Shown: positions 9,372 through 19,322, counted from the stretch's first letter. The stretch: DNA of 64,000 nucleotides from Oxalobacter sp. (GCA_003605115.1 QZKY01000011.1:1-64000), one strand, 5' to 3'. The notes: a model not told the origin generated them from the sequence alone. Made by a program: numbers and translations.

Positions 9372-11932
9372 ACGCGCAAGATCTCCAGCAAATCCTGTTC
9401 CAGTTGAATTTGCGCACGGGGATGTGCGAGCGTTTCGCCATCCACCAGAAACACGTCTTCAACCCGTTCGCCCATCGTCATCACCTTGGCGGTGTGCAGG
9501 TTAATTTTATACTTTGATAGCACCCTGGCTATCGAATACAGCAAACCGTTACGATCATTGGCCGTGAGCGTCAACAGGTAGTGTTCGCCGCGCTGATCCG
9601 GACGGAGGTCAACCGTTGGCGTGATCGGATAAGTACGCGATTGACGTGAAAGGTTCTCTTTCGGTAAAGCCGTTAGCGGCTCCTGTGTTACCAGCACTTC
9701 TGTCAGATCATGTTCCACCAGGCTGATGATGTCACGATAGTTTTTGGCGAAGAGCGGTGAGGTGACCAGGAACGTGTCCAGCGCATAGTCATGTCGCGTG
9801 GTGTGAATTTTTGCATCGAGAATGCTGTAATTCTTGCGTGCGAAATATCCGCAGATGCGCGCAAACAAATCCGGCTGATCCTTTACATAAACTGCGACCT
9901 GCAGCCCTTCCCCGATTGGCGCTAGACGGCATTTGACGATAGGTCTGTCGCTTTCCGTCCGAAAGAAAAGATTGCGGGTTTGCCAGGCAATGTCGGAGGC
10001 GTCGTGGCGCAGAAAGTACACCACGTCAAGCTGGCCCCACAATTTTTCATGTGCGTTGGTAGGCAGGGCATACAGGCGGAGTGTCTTGAGCGCTTCCTCC
10101 TGCTTGCTTTTCAGCCGGTTGTCTGGTGAGAGTTTTTCGCCACCCAGCACGCGCAGTGTCAGTCGGTACACATCTTCCAGCAATTTGCCTTTCCAGGCAT
10201 TCCAGATTTGTGGACTGGTGCCGCGAATGTCCGCGATGGTAAGGAGGTACAGCGCAGTCAGATGGCGCTCATCACCAACAATTTGTGCGAATTCCTCAAT
10301 GGTCTGTGCGTCGGAGGTATCCTTTTTTTGCGCGACGTGTGACATCGTCAGGTGGTGTTGAACCAGAAACACGACAAATTCGGTATCTTCTTCGGTCAAG
10401 CGATGATCACGGCAGAACTGGCGCGCATCCTCCATGCCCAAGGTGGAATGGTCGCCGCCGCGTCCCTTGGCAATATCGTGGAACAGCGCTGCGATGTACA
10501 GCAGCCAGGGGCGCGCAAAGTTCGCCATCAACTGGCTGCAATAGGGGAATTCATGTGCATGTTCCGGCAGAGCGAAACGGCGCACATTGCGCACGACGGT
10601 GAGGATATGTTGATCGACCGTATAAATGTGAAACAGATCGTGCTGCATCTGGCCGACGATGCGATGAAAGTTCGGCAGGTAGCGCCCCAGTACGCTGGTT
10701 TGATTCATGAGACGCAATGTTTGGGTGACGCCGCGCGGTGCTTGCAGGATGAGCAGGAAAATCGCGCGGTTGTTCGGGTCTTGCCGAAACGTGTCGTCAA
10801 TGCGCAAGCGCGCATGCCAGACTGCGCGCAAGGTGCGCGCAGTCATGCCCTTGAGTTCAGGGTTTTGTGCCAGCAGCAAGAATACTTCCAGTACGGCACC
10901 CGGGAGTTTTTCAAAAGTATCGTCTTCCGCAATATCAATCAGCCCGTTCACTTCATTGAAGCGAGAGTTGATCGGAATGGTCACAAAAGTTTGCGGAAAG
11001 AGTTGCGCCTCGATGTTTTGCAAAAGGATGGCGTTCAATTGTGTGATGGCTTTCGCTTCGCGGTAATACTGTTGCATCATCAACTCGCTCGCGCGCTGCG
11101 CATCCGTTCCCGTGCCGGTCGGTTGAAGACCCATGCCCTTGGCGATAGGTTCCTGCAGGTCAAAGAGCAGTCGATCTTCACGTCGTCCCGATGCGAGATG
11201 CAGGCGAATGCGAATATCCTTGAATACGTTTTCGCTGTCGGTGAGCTGTTCCGCTTCGGTTTCCGTGATCATCCCGCGACGCGCTAACCCCTTCCAGGAT
11301 TTCGCCATGCCTGCGGCTTTCGCCACCCAGAGAATCACTTGCAAATCGCGCAGTCCACCCGGGCTTTCCTTGCAATTGGGCTCCAGGCTGTAGGGCGTGT
11401 CTTCGAATTTCACATGACGCTGGCGCATTTCCAGGGTTTTGGCCTGAAAGAATTTTTGCGCATCCATTTGTATGCGATAACGGTGCTGCATCGCTTGCAG
11501 CAGCGAGCGATTGCCGGTGATCAGCCGTGCTTCGAGCAAGGCAGTTTGAATGGTGATGTCTTGGGCTGAAACTTCCAGGCATTCATCAATGGTGCGGATG
11601 CTGTGGCCGATCTCGAGTCCGAGATCCCACAGCAGCGTGATGAATTTTTCCAGTTTTGGCTTGAGCGCATCGTCGGCGGGATGCGCCAGCAAAATCATTA
11701 CATCCACATCGGAGTATGGGAAGAGTTCGCCGCGTCCGTAACCACCAACGGCAACCAGTGCATGACCGACAGGCATGTCAAATGATTGCCAGGCATCCGT
11801 GAGCGCTGCATCAACAACTTGACGTATGTGAATCAGTAGCTGCGTGGGTGTACCGCCGGATTCAAAGGCTGCCACGGCCTCCTGTCTTCCGACCTTGATT
11901 TTGTTGCGCAATGTTGGTGCGACGAGAGTCAT
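9368..11932 (-). CDS. glnD: Bifunctional PII uridylyltransferase / uridylyl-removing enzyme
   Basis: An 854-residue GlnD. The nucleotidyltransferase site is GGYGRGELFPYSDVDVMIL (about residues 63-81, metal ligands D75 and D77). A central HD domain carries LFHDIAKGRGGDHS, and two ACT domains lie at the C-terminus (PDLFARICGYFARKNYSI and RNGLLYSIARVLSKYKI). GlnD senses glutamine and uridylylates or de-uridylylates PII. That sets glutamine synthetase activity and, in diazotrophs, nitrogenase regulation through NifA and DraT/DraG. The gene sits between map (9-nt gap) and the pseudouridine synthase gene. Confidence 0.97.
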   Translation of the reverse strand: MTLVAPTLRNKIKVGRQEAVAAFESGGTPTQLLIHIRQVVDAALTDAWQSFDMPVGHALVAVGGYGRGELFPYSDVDVMILLAHPADDALKPKLEKFITLLWDLGLEIGHSIRTIDECLEVSAQDITIQTALLEARLITGNRSLLQAMQHRYRIQMDAQKFFQAKTLEMRQRHVKFEDTPYSLEPNCKESPGGLRDLQVILWVAKAAGMAKSWKGLARRGMITETEAEQLTDSENVFKDIRIRLHLASGRREDRLLFDLQEPIAKGMGLQPTGTGTDAQRASELMMQQYYREAKAITQLNAILLQNIEAQLFPQTFVTIPINSRFNEVNGLIDIAEDDTFEKLPGAVLEVFLLLAQNPELKGMTARTLRAVWHARLRIDDTFRQDPNNRAIFLLILQAPRGVTQTLRLMNQTSVLGRYLPNFHRIVGQMQHDLFHIYTVDQHILTVVRNVRRFALPEHAHEFPYCSQLMANFARPWLLYIAALFHDIAKGRGGDHSTLGMEDARQFCRDHRLTEEDTEFVVFLVQHHLTMSHVAQKKDTSDAQTIEEFAQIVGDERHLTALYLLTIADIRGTSPQIWNAWKGKLLEDVYRLTLRVLGGEKLSPDNRLKSKQEEALKTLRLYALPTNAHEKLWGQLDVVYFLRHDASDIAWQTRNLFFRTESDRPIVKCRLAPIGEGLQVAVYVKDQPDLFARICGYFARKNYSILDAKIHTTRHDYALDTFLVTSPLFAKNYRDIISLVEHDLTEVLVTQEPLTALPKENLSRQSRTYPITPTVDLRPDQRGEHYLLTLTANDRNGLLYSIARVLSKYKINLHTAKVMTMGERVEDVFLVDGETLAHPRAQIQLEQDLLEILRV

Positions 11933-11941
11933 CCGGTTTTA

Positions 11942-12763
11942 TCAAGGCCTATTCGTGCCGTTCTGAATCCATTGGGGTGGCGGTGGCATCAAAGGAGAAA
12001 CAGTCAACACTTCGTAGCCGGTAGGTGTCACGAGGATAGTGTGTTCCCACTGTGCGGACAGGCTGCGATCTTTTGTCTTGATGGTCCAGCCATCCTTGTC
12101 TTCTCGTATTTCACGTCTCCCCGCATTGATCATGGGTTCAATGGTGAAGATCATGCCCGGTTCCATTTTGGCCAGTGTGCCCGGTTTGCCGAAGTGCAGC
12201 ACTTGCGGCTCTTCATGGAAGGATTTGCCGATGCCATGACCGCAAAATTCGCGTACGACGCTGAATCCGTTTTTCTCTGCGTGAGTTTGAACAGCATAAC
12301 CGATGTCGCCGAAGTGCGCGCCCGGCCTGACCTGCGCAATACCGATCCACATGCATTCATAGGTGACCTGATTCAATCGTCTCGCCTGAACAGATGGTTC
12401 GCCAACGATGAACATCCGGCTGCAATCGCCATAATAGCCATCCTTGATCACCGTGATATCGATGTTCATGATGTCGCCGCTCTTCAGAATTTTACCGCCG
12501 GGGATGCCGTGACAAATCACGTCATTGACGGAGGTACAGGTGGCCTTGGGATAAGGTTTGTAGCCGGGAGGACAATAATTCAGGGGGGCGGGAATCGTCC
12601 CTTGCACATTTATCATGAATTCATGACAGAGCTTGTCCAGTTCGCCTGTCGTGACGCCCACCTTGACGAAAGGGGCAATGTAATCCAGCACTTCAGCACT
12701 CAGTTTGCATGCAATACGCATCTTTTCGATGTCGTCTGCAGATTTGATAAGAATGTTACTCAT
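11942..12763 (-). CDS. map: Methionine aminopeptidase type I
   Basis: A 273-residue type Ia enzyme with all five metal ligands in place (D102, D113, H176, E209, E240) and the substrate-side H85 in DVICHGIP. It removes the initiator methionine from nascent proteins in the cytosol. It heads the minus-strand group map-glnD-rluF-like-folA. The ATG at 12763 is the natural start. Confidence 0.97.
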   Translation of the reverse strand: MSNILIKSADDIEKMRIACKLSAEVLDYIAPFVKVGVTTGELDKLCHEFMINVQGTIPAPLNYCPPGYKPYPKATCTSVNDVICHGIPGGKILKSGDIMNIDITVIKDGYYGDCSRMFIVGEPSVQARRLNQVTYECMWIGIAQVRPGAHFGDIGYAVQTHAEKNGFSVVREFCGHGIGKSFHEEPQVLHFGKPGTLAKMEPGMIFTIEPMINAGRREIREDKDGWTIKTKDRSLSAQWEHTILVTPTGYEVLTVSPLMPPPPQWIQNGTNRP

Positions 12764-12879
12764 GGAGAGAATGTCTAACGAGAGGGCGGCGCGCCGCGCC
12801 GCAAAACGAGATTATAAGCCAGACGCCCTCTCCTGGGCATTTGGCAAGAGAGCGCCTGTTGTCGGCACGGTGATTCTGC

Positions 12880-12885
12880 TATACT
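12880..12885 (+). promoter_or_regulatory. Probable -10 element of the tRNA-Ser promoter
   Basis: TATACT lies 42 nt before the mature tRNA 5' end. A weak TTGTCG-like -35 lies about 15 nt upstream. The G/C-rich stretch after the -10 box is usual for stable-RNA promoters. Confidence 0.45.
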
Positions 12886-12927
12886 GCGCGTCTTTGCGGT
12901 AAGGCAAAGACGCAATCGACCGAACAA

Positions 12928-13059
<132 letters not shown>

Positions 13060-13167
13060 GGATGGTGCAGGTGAGGCGTGAGGGCTCTCTCTGGGTTCGA
13101 CCAGCGACTGCCGGGGGCAGTCGCGCAGGACGCAACGCAGTTGCGGTTCCGCGCGAGCGGAATGGCT

Positions 13168-13198
13168 GGATCGCCGCAAGGCGAGACAGACACAATCC
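13168..13198 (+). repeat. 31-nt direct repeat, copy 1
   Basis: The unit begins GGATCGCCGCAAGGCGAG and is repeated exactly at 13253-13283, 85 nt downstream. A shorter similarity (GGAATG before the unit) extends the match leftwards. Confidence 0.9.
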
Positions 13199-13252
13199 CG
13201 ACCGATCCTCAGCAGCCAAAATTGACGCTGATGTTTAGGGCATGGAATGACG

Positions 13253-13283
13253 GGATCGCCGCAAGGCGAGACAGACACAATCC
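13253..13283 (+). repeat. 31-nt direct repeat, copy 2
   Basis: An exact second copy of the unit at 13168-13198. It runs into a sequence like the tRNA-Ser acceptor end (CCTCCCTCTCCGC). Confidence 0.9.
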
Positions 13284-13372
13284 TCCCTCTCCGCAGACGC
13301 TCGCTCACGCTGTAGCAAACCTGACCTAATCCCGTCCGTTTCTGGCGAAATTGCCCTAAGTACACATTTGAT

Positions 13373-13386
13373 TTGACATAGATCAA
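13373..13386 (+). promoter_or_regulatory. FNR/CRP-type operator
   Basis: TTGACATAGATCAA matches TTGAT-N4-ATCAA with one change. It is centred about 64 nt before the start codon of the cysteine-rich exported protein, a suitable place for anaerobic activation by an FNR-like regulator. Confidence 0.55.
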
Positions 13387-13443
13387 ATCGAAAATTGATT
13401 GTCTTGCCAAGATCAAGCTGTACTTTTTCACTGGGGGAAGACA

Positions 13444-13680
13444 ATGAAAAAAATGGTGACAATGTTAATCCTCTCCCTTTCTGCCGTCGGCACCTCGGCA
13501 GCATATGCTCAGGTCAGTTGCATGAAGGCATGCGAAGAAAGCGAAAGGCAATGTATCGTTAAAAATTCCAAAATAGACATTTGGGGCAACAGGGTAATGA
13601 AGCCTGAGGGGGAGAAAGCCTGCCAGGAAAGTTCGAACGCGTGCCGCAGGAGTTGCGTAGAGCAGATGAAGGGGAATTGA
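13444..13680 (+). CDS. Small cysteine-rich exported protein
   Basis: The 78-residue product begins with a signal peptide (MKKMVTMLILSLSAVGTSAAYAQ, cleavage after AYA). The mature part of about 55 residues holds six cysteines arranged as a mirror image: C-x3-C-x6-C, then about 25 residues, then C-x6-C-x3-C. That spacing fits two helices clamped by disulfides, like a CHCH-type hairpin. A GGGGAAG ribosome binding site precedes the ATG at 13444. Function unknown; periplasmic location is inferred. An FNR-like operator upstream suggests low-oxygen expression. Confidence 0.7.
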   Translation: MKKMVTMLILSLSAVGTSAAYAQVSCMKACEESERQCIVKNSKIDIWGNRVMKPEGEKACQESSNACRRSCVEQMKGN

Positions 13681-13740
13681 TTGCTGCGCGCTTTTTGCTG
13701 TTGCTTCGTGCCGGTTTTTCGCGCGTTGCTGTAGTCGGCG

Positions 13741-15042
13741 CTATCCTTCGTCTGTTTTGGAGATGAGCACCTTGTCCACCCGATTGCCATCCATGTCCAC
13801 GACTTCAAATCGGAATCCAAAGGCGATGAAGTTTTCGGTGATGCTCGGGACGTGTCCCAGCCGGTTCATGATAAATCCGCCAAGCGTGTTGAAACTCGTG
13901 TCATCTGGTTCGCGCCAGGTTTCGACCGCGTTTATCGCCAACTGTAGTTTGCCCATGCTGATGCTGCCTTCAACCAGCCATGAACCATCGTCACGCTGCA
14001 CGATATCGCGCTCTTCATGAATTTCGGGAATATTGTGTTCACCAACGATGGCGGCGAGTACGTCCGTGAGCGTGACCAAGCCTTGCACTTCGCCGTACTC
14101 GTCGACGATTAAAGCAAACTGAATGCGCGCCTTCCTGAAGTTTTCCAGCAATTGTGTTGTAGTGACCGATTCCGGAACATACAGTGCCGGTTGCATCGCC
14201 GCTTCAATATCAGTGATGGTAATGGGCAGTCCCGGTGCGACTTTCCTTAATAAGTCACTGGTTTTGATAACGCCCACAATGTTGTCGAGGCCGCCACGAC
14301 AGACGATCAGACGGGAGAAATTGCTCTCCATGAGATTTTTTCTGACGGCTTGTTCATCTTCATCCAGATCGATATAAACCATGTCAGGGCGTGGTGTCAT
14401 GATTGTGTTGATGCGCATGATGTCGAGACGCAAGACATTCGAGACGAAGGCTTGTTCACTTGCATGGAAAATGCCGGCTTTCGCGCCTTCTTCCATGAGC
14501 ACATTGATTTCGTTATCGGTGACAGGGGGCTCATTCTTTTTGCGAATGCCCAATATCCGCAAAAAAAGTGTGCTGGAGCCGGAAAGCAATACGGTCAGCG
14601 GGTAGGTCAGGCGCGAGAAAAAAATCATCGGGCGGGCAATGGCCGACGCAATCCATTCGGGCGCCCATAAGGCCAATTGCTTGGGAATCAGTTCGCCTAC
14701 CACGACAGAAAAATATGTCAGACCCACGACGGTGAGGGTCATGGCCATTCCCCGCGCATAAGGTGCCAGTTCAGGCAGGGCGCGCAGCCAGTTTGCAATC
14801 GGATCAACAAAAGCCAGTTCGCCGATGGCACCGCTCAAGATGCCGACGCTCGTGATACCGACCTGGATCGTCGATAAAAACCGGGAGGGTTCCTGATTCA
14901 AGGCAAGCGCGGCTTCCGCCCCTTGCTTGCCTTCTTCAGCGAGACTGTGAAGTTTGATTTTGCGAGAAGAGACGACGGCCATTTCAGCCATCGAGAACAG
15001 TCCGTTGAGCAGGATGAGAAAGACGATGAGCAATATGTCCAT
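13741..15042 (-). CDS. CNNM/CorC-family membrane protein with CBS pair
   Basis: A 433-residue protein of the hemolysin/TlyC-CorB type. It has an N-terminal DUF21 transmembrane domain (about residues 1-190, four hydrophobic segments with the proline/serine-rich MAEMAVVSSRKIKLHSLAEEG near the first), then a CBS-domain pair (about 210-330, TPRPDMVYIDLDEDEQAV) and a C-terminal CorC_HlyC domain (about 345-425, ending VVDMDGNRVDKVLI). Relatives act in Mg2+ (and Co2+) efflux or homeostasis. Nothing in the neighbourhood narrows the substrate. Confidence 0.88.
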   Translation of the reverse strand: MDILLIVFLILLNGLFSMAEMAVVSSRKIKLHSLAEEGKQGAEAALALNQEPSRFLSTIQVGITSVGILSGAIGELAFVDPIANWLRALPELAPYARGMAMTLTVVGLTYFSVVVGELIPKQLALWAPEWIASAIARPMIFFSRLTYPLTVLLSGSSTLFLRILGIRKKNEPPVTDNEINVLMEEGAKAGIFHASEQAFVSNVLRLDIMRINTIMTPRPDMVYIDLDEDEQAVRKNLMESNFSRLIVCRGGLDNIVGVIKTSDLLRKVAPGLPITITDIEAAMQPALYVPESVTTTQLLENFRKARIQFALIVDEYGEVQGLVTLTDVLAAIVGEHNIPEIHEERDIVQRDDGSWLVEGSISMGKLQLAINAVETWREPDDTSFNTLGGFIMNRLGHVPSITENFIAFGFRFEVVDMDGNRVDKVLISKTDEG

Positions 15043-15120
15043 GCGGAGAATTTTAACATTTGTCTGTCATTCCCCCTCATTCGCGCTGCGGGCGAGGGTT
15101 TGGCTGCGCCCTGCAGGCAG

Positions 15121-18100
15121 TTAAATGCCGTACAACACGTAGGCGGCCCAGTGGGAGGGATGGCTGGATTGTGCGTCTGTGAGAAACTCGCGCTTGACGG
15201 CATTGAGCGCTTTGCTGGCACTTTCACCGGATTTGAGGCGCGCGTAGAATCGACGCAGGAATTCGCTGTTGGTACGTTCACTCGGACGCCACAAGTTCAG
15301 CAGCGTGCTTACGTTACCTGCGGTCATGAGCGCGTGCGCCAATGATGCCGGGTGGCGCGATGCAATGTCGGTATTCGTTTCCTTTCCGTGATCCAGGAGT
15401 GAAACGAGATCTGATTGCAAGTGAAAAGCCAGCCAGTCTGCGTCGTGCGTTTTCATGCCAGTGAAGCGATGATCGTTGGCAGTCAGGAGCAGGTAGCGAT
15501 AGTGCTTGAGTTTGCCGCGGGCGTTCAGTTGCTGCAGTTTGGCGGGGGTGGCCTGATCCGCAGGGTAAAGCGAGATATCCCGATCATCGAACAGCCTGCT
15601 CACAACGTCCACTTCATCTGTTGCACCGTCTGTTGCGCGACTCATGCCAAGAAATGTTTTCGCTCGTGGTGTCTGGCGGTATTCTGCAGCACGCTGTTGA
15701 AGCAAAGCGTAGTGTGCGAGCGATGAAGCATGCGTGACGTCATGTATTTGCACGACCAGCGCATTGCCGAATTGAAGTGTTTCGAAAGGCAGTTGCGAGA
15801 GTGCGTCATCAGCAGAGATGATCCAGCGGCGTTTTTTGTTCAGCGTTTCCTTGAGTGGCTGGAGCAAGATGCGACCCAGTTGTTCCTGCCATGATGAAAT
15901 GGGAGTGGGTGCATCAGCAGTACGCGGGTGCGCGAGTGCTGCGCGATAGGCTGCAATGGTCTTGTTCAAATCATCCGGTTTGCCCAGATCGTGAAAGCGC
16001 ATGGCTTGATCGCTTGTTGCGGTGATCGCCAGAAGACGACCGTCGTTTTCCAGAAAGCTCACGAAGACGGTATCGGCGGGGATCGCCTTTACCGCTACGT
16101 TCGCACTGAGCAGTGCGGGTGTAGTGAGTCGGGCATATTGGGGGGAGGTCTTGCTGAAATGCAGGTGCATGGCTGTCAAGTCGCGTTCCGTTTGATCGCG
16201 TTGCGCGAGCAGGGACGGGCGTTTCCCATTTTTCGTTTTTTCGATTTGCCGGTTGAGCGCCTTGAGTTGATCTTGCAGGGTTTTTAGGGCGCTGGCATCC
16301 GAAGCGGGCAAGCTGACGTTGCCAGCGCGGGATGCCGAGAGATTGAGGAGCGCGCGTGTTTTACTCAATTCGAAGAGGCGAAACGCTGCGTCAGATTGAC
16401 CGCCTTGCCCAAGCAAATGGGCGTAATCCTTGTAAGCCTTGAGGTGTGGCGAGGGCGGGCAGACAGATTGGCTGCACATGCTTTCCACAGCGCCGATATG
16501 ACGTTCGAAAAGTGTTGCGGCGTCTTTCGTCCGGTTCATGCTCCATTGCAGCAGGGCGAGTGCGCGAAGGGTGTCGAGCGAGACGGTGTGGTGTGTTCCA
16601 TACTGCTTTTCCCGGATGTCGTAAGCGCGCTGAAGTTGCGACAGTGCCTTGTCTGGATCGCCTGCCTGGATCTGATAGCGGGCGAGATGATTCAGCATCT
16701 TCGCGGCGCGAAGCGGTGTGCTGGTTTCCATAGCGGTGAGCGCGTGCAGGCTCGTGTCGTGCCACATGCTGCCTTCATTGTTGCCAGCGGCGTGTGCGAT
16801 CCAGCTGACTTTGGCGGCCAGCAAGAAATAATCCTTGTCGTTCTTGATGTGTTCGTCGGTGCGTTCCAGTAGTCGCTGATACAGGCCAAGTGCCTTACCG
16901 AATTTCTCTTGGCTTTCATACAGCGCCCCCAGATTGGCTGCAATCGTGCGGGTGCTCGCGTGTGTTGAGCCGTTTGTTTTGACAGAAAGTGAAAATGCGC
17001 GCCGCATGGTTTGTAGTGCTTTATCTTGCGCTCCGCTGGCGTGGCGTGCGATGGCCAGATTGTTGAGGCGGCTGGGCATGCTGACCGCAGCATCGGACTT
17101 GCCTTTTTGACGAACGGACAGGGCAGATTCAATGTCGGCAATTGCCTTGGCATATTGTCCGGCCTGATAGTGTGCGATGAATTGTTTGTCCGCTTTCGTT
17201 TGTGCAGAGTGCCGGAGCAGCAGCGGATGCAGGGAGGGCGTCGTTTTCAGCAGTGTGAGCACGCGGGCGGTCAGGGTGGCGTTTTGTTCGGCTTGTGCAT
17301 ATTCCTGCGCAAACCAGCGGCGTGCCTTTTCACTTTCTTCCCTTGCCCATTTGTTGCGGATGAAAATATCAAAATCGTTTAGCGGCCCTTGCTGTAAATC
17401 CCTTTGTGTTTTGAGTAGCGCGATGCTTTCGCGGTAATGGACATAGGCCGTTTTGGCGTCCTTGGTGAGCAGGAAGCTATGACCGAGGTTGGCCGTGTTG
17501 GCGAAATTCTTGTGCAGGGCGATGGAGCGTTCGCAAGCCGTGCGGGCTTCCGGGAGACGTTGAGACAGGATCAATTGCCAGCACAGGCCGTTCCATGCGT
17601 GGGGATTGTTTGGCGCGAGCTTCAAGCTGTGCTGGTAAGCTTTTACCGATGCGTCGACTTGTCCCATCTGCGCCAGAAAGTGCGCCTTCCACCGGAAGAG
17701 TTGGTCATCGTTTGGCTGTTCGGCCATGAGCGTTTCCATGTGGCGGAGTGCCTGCGACCAGTTTTGTGCAGACCACGCGCGCTCCAGCGCTTTGCGCGCG
17801 TCGGATTTTATTTCGTTGCCAGAGGAGGCAGTCTCCACCGTTTTTGCAGCGGTGCGGGCGCGTTGCGTGAAACGCGCTGCGCTTTCGGCGTCGTCTGTGT
17901 AAGCGTAGAGTCTGGCGATGCGGGTCAAGGCTTCGGGTGCGGGATGATACGCAGCTTCCGTGATTTTGAGTATGCGCAAGCGGAGCGCCAACTCGTCTTC
18001 AAAGTAACCTGCTTGTTGATGCAGTGACGCCATGCGGTTCATGGTGTCGAGGGTTACCGGATGATCCGCGCCGTGGGCTTTGATGCTGAGCGCGATACGC

Positions 18101-19128
18101 TTTGCTATCAGTGGCAAGGCTTTCTGGTATTGCTTGGCCTTCTTGTAGAGCCCAATCATGCTTTCCAGAATGGCCATCGTTTCTTCATGCGCTTCGCCGT
18201 GGTGTTTCTTCGCCAAGGTGAGGGCGTGCTGCATCAAGGCATCGGCCTTGCGATATTGCTGCATCAGCACATGACGTTCTGCCAGCGCATTAAGGAGGGG
18301 CAAGGTGTACGGATGATCATGCCCGCGCTGCAGGCGCACAATTCGGAGCGCTTTTTCCAGCAGTGTGATGACTTCCGTGTTGTCGCGCCGGTAGACTGCC
18401 TCGTTCTTGATTCCCTGGTCACCCAGATAGCGTTCCGGATGCGCATCGATATCCTTGGCGCGCGACAGGGCATACTGCTTCATGGCTTCCGCATCCTGCT
18501 GCGCAATATACTGACGATGCATCCATGTGCCAGCGCGTCTGCTCTCGTTGGTTAGCCAGCCGTTTTTAATGAATAACTTGAAAGCCGTGAGCGGCCCTTT
18601 GCTGGCGTTCAAATCCTCTTCATGCTTGACCAATTGCAGACTTTCGCGATACCAGCGGTACGCCAGTTTGTTTTCCGCCGTGAGCATGTGGGTGTGCCCG
18701 AGGTTGGCGGTATTGCTGACGGTCTTGCGAATGGACACGGCACGTTGACAGGCGGGTCTTGCTTTCAGCGGGCCTTTGCCAAAAATCATTTGCCAACACA
18801 GATCATTCCATGCGGCCTCGTCCCTGGGCGCGAGTTCAGTAGCGCGTCGCAGGACGGCAATGGCTTCTTCGGGACGGCGCAAGGCACCCAGACATTCCGC
18901 TTTTTGTCGCAGCGCCCAGACATCGTTGGGTCGACGCAGGAGCAGTCTTTCAATGTGTTCCAATGCTCGCGCCCAGTTTTTTTCCTGCAGGGATTCCTGC
19001 ACCGCAGTTCGGGTCATTTGCTCGGCGTCGTCAACGGGAAGGGCTGTGCGTTGGGCGAAGGCTTCTTGTCCCGGGAGTGCCAGAACAAGCATCAGGAAAA
19101 GGGAGGCGATGCGGATACGAGGCGTCAT
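15121..19128 (-). CDS. Exported giant TPR-CHAT protein, catalytic dyad apparently lost
   Basis: The 1335-residue protein starts with a signal peptide (RIASLFLMLVLALPGQEAFA). Two similar arrays of tetratricopeptide repeats follow (first about 35-420, second about 430-970; both halves repeat the pattern W...LCWQ(M/L)I...A..AC.R...L.K). A C-terminal CHAT (caspase-HetF-associated) domain covers about 1040-1335. Its scaffold is clear from AGNVSTLLNLWRPSE, FYARLKSGESASKALNAVKREF and the ending HPSHWAAYVLYG. The usual catalytic stretches (xATHG and SACET) read LLLTANDHR and SLLDHGKET, so neither the His nor the Cys is where expected. The start at 19128 is chosen for the signal peptide; the open frame extends upstream to 19284. 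It lies 194 nt after another exported protein and may be its partner. Confidence 0.75.
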   Translation of the reverse strand: MTPRIRIASLFLMLVLALPGQEAFAQRTALPVDDAEQMTRTAVQESLQEKNWARALEHIERLLLRRPNDVWALRQKAECLGALRRPEEAIAVLRRATELAPRDEAAWNDLCWQMIFGKGPLKARPACQRAVSIRKTVSNTANLGHTHMLTAENKLAYRWYRESLQLVKHEEDLNASKGPLTAFKLFIKNGWLTNESRRAGTWMHRQYIAQQDAEAMKQYALSRAKDIDAHPERYLGDQGIKNEAVYRRDNTEVITLLEKALRIVRLQRGHDHPYTLPLLNALAERHVLMQQYRKADALMQHALTLAKKHHGEAHEETMAILESMIGLYKKAKQYQKALPLIAKRIALSIKAHGADHPVTLDTMNRMASLHQQAGYFEDELALRLRILKITEAAYHPAPEALTRIARLYAYTDDAESAARFTQRARTAAKTVETASSGNEIKSDARKALERAWSAQNWSQALRHMETLMAEQPNDDQLFRWKAHFLAQMGQVDASVKAYQHSLKLAPNNPHAWNGLCWQLILSQRLPEARTACERSIALHKNFANTANLGHSFLLTKDAKTAYVHYRESIALLKTQRDLQQGPLNDFDIFIRNKWAREESEKARRWFAQEYAQAEQNATLTARVLTLLKTTPSLHPLLLRHSAQTKADKQFIAHYQAGQYAKAIADIESALSVRQKGKSDAAVSMPSRLNNLAIARHASGAQDKALQTMRRAFSLSVKTNGSTHASTRTIAANLGALYESQEKFGKALGLYQRLLERTDEHIKNDKDYFLLAAKVSWIAHAAGNNEGSMWHDTSLHALTAMETSTPLRAAKMLNHLARYQIQAGDPDKALSQLQRAYDIREKQYGTHHTVSLDTLRALALLQWSMNRTKDAATLFERHIGAVESMCSQSVCPPSPHLKAYKDYAHLLGQGGQSDAAFRLFELSKTRALLNLSASRAGNVSLPASDASALKTLQDQLKALNRQIEKTKNGKRPSLLAQRDQTERDLTAMHLHFSKTSPQYARLTTPALLSANVAVKAIPADTVFVSFLENDGRLLAITATSDQAMRFHDLGKPDDLNKTIAAYRAALAHPRTADAPTPISSWQEQLGRILLQPLKETLNKKRRWIISADDALSQLPFETLQFGNALVVQIHDVTHASSLAHYALLQQRAAEYRQTPRAKTFLGMSRATDGATDEVDVVSRLFDDRDISLYPADQATPAKLQQLNARGKLKHYRYLLLTANDHRFTGMKTHDADWLAFHLQSDLVSLLDHGKETNTDIASRHPASLAHALMTAGNVSTLLNLWRPSERTNSEFLRRFYARLKSGESASKALNAVKREFLTDAQSSHPSHWAAYVLYGI

Positions 19129-19322
19129 GATTTTTTTGTTCGGGGGTGCTTTGCTCCGGTACGCCTCTGCGGCATTGGGGCACGCGACAATCCTAGCAGC
19201 AAGCGCCAGCAAAAGGCTAGCGGGGGCTTTAAAAAAAGAACAGGAGTTGAGATGGAATAAGTTTCGTGCGAGCGAAATCAGCAAGGTTCATGGCTCGGCC
19301 GAACAAGATGTCAGGATGCGTG

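Larger units (their letters stand above)
13060..13443. other. Gene-free stretch with direct repeats between tRNA-Ser and the cysteine-rich gene
   Basis: No convincing gene is present. The stretch contains a duplicated 31-nt unit (13168-13198 and 13253-13283) and, directly after the second copy, a 17-nt near copy of the tRNA 3' end (about 13279-13295). An FNR-like site lies near its right edge (13373-13386). Confidence 0.7.

Noticed and set aside
10352-11287. 311-codon plus-strand frame inside glnD
   Set aside because: Entirely antisense to a conserved glnD; no family match.
13168-13283. The two 31-nt repeats as a CRISPR remnant
   Set aside because: Only two copies, no cas genes, and unit content fits a simple duplication.
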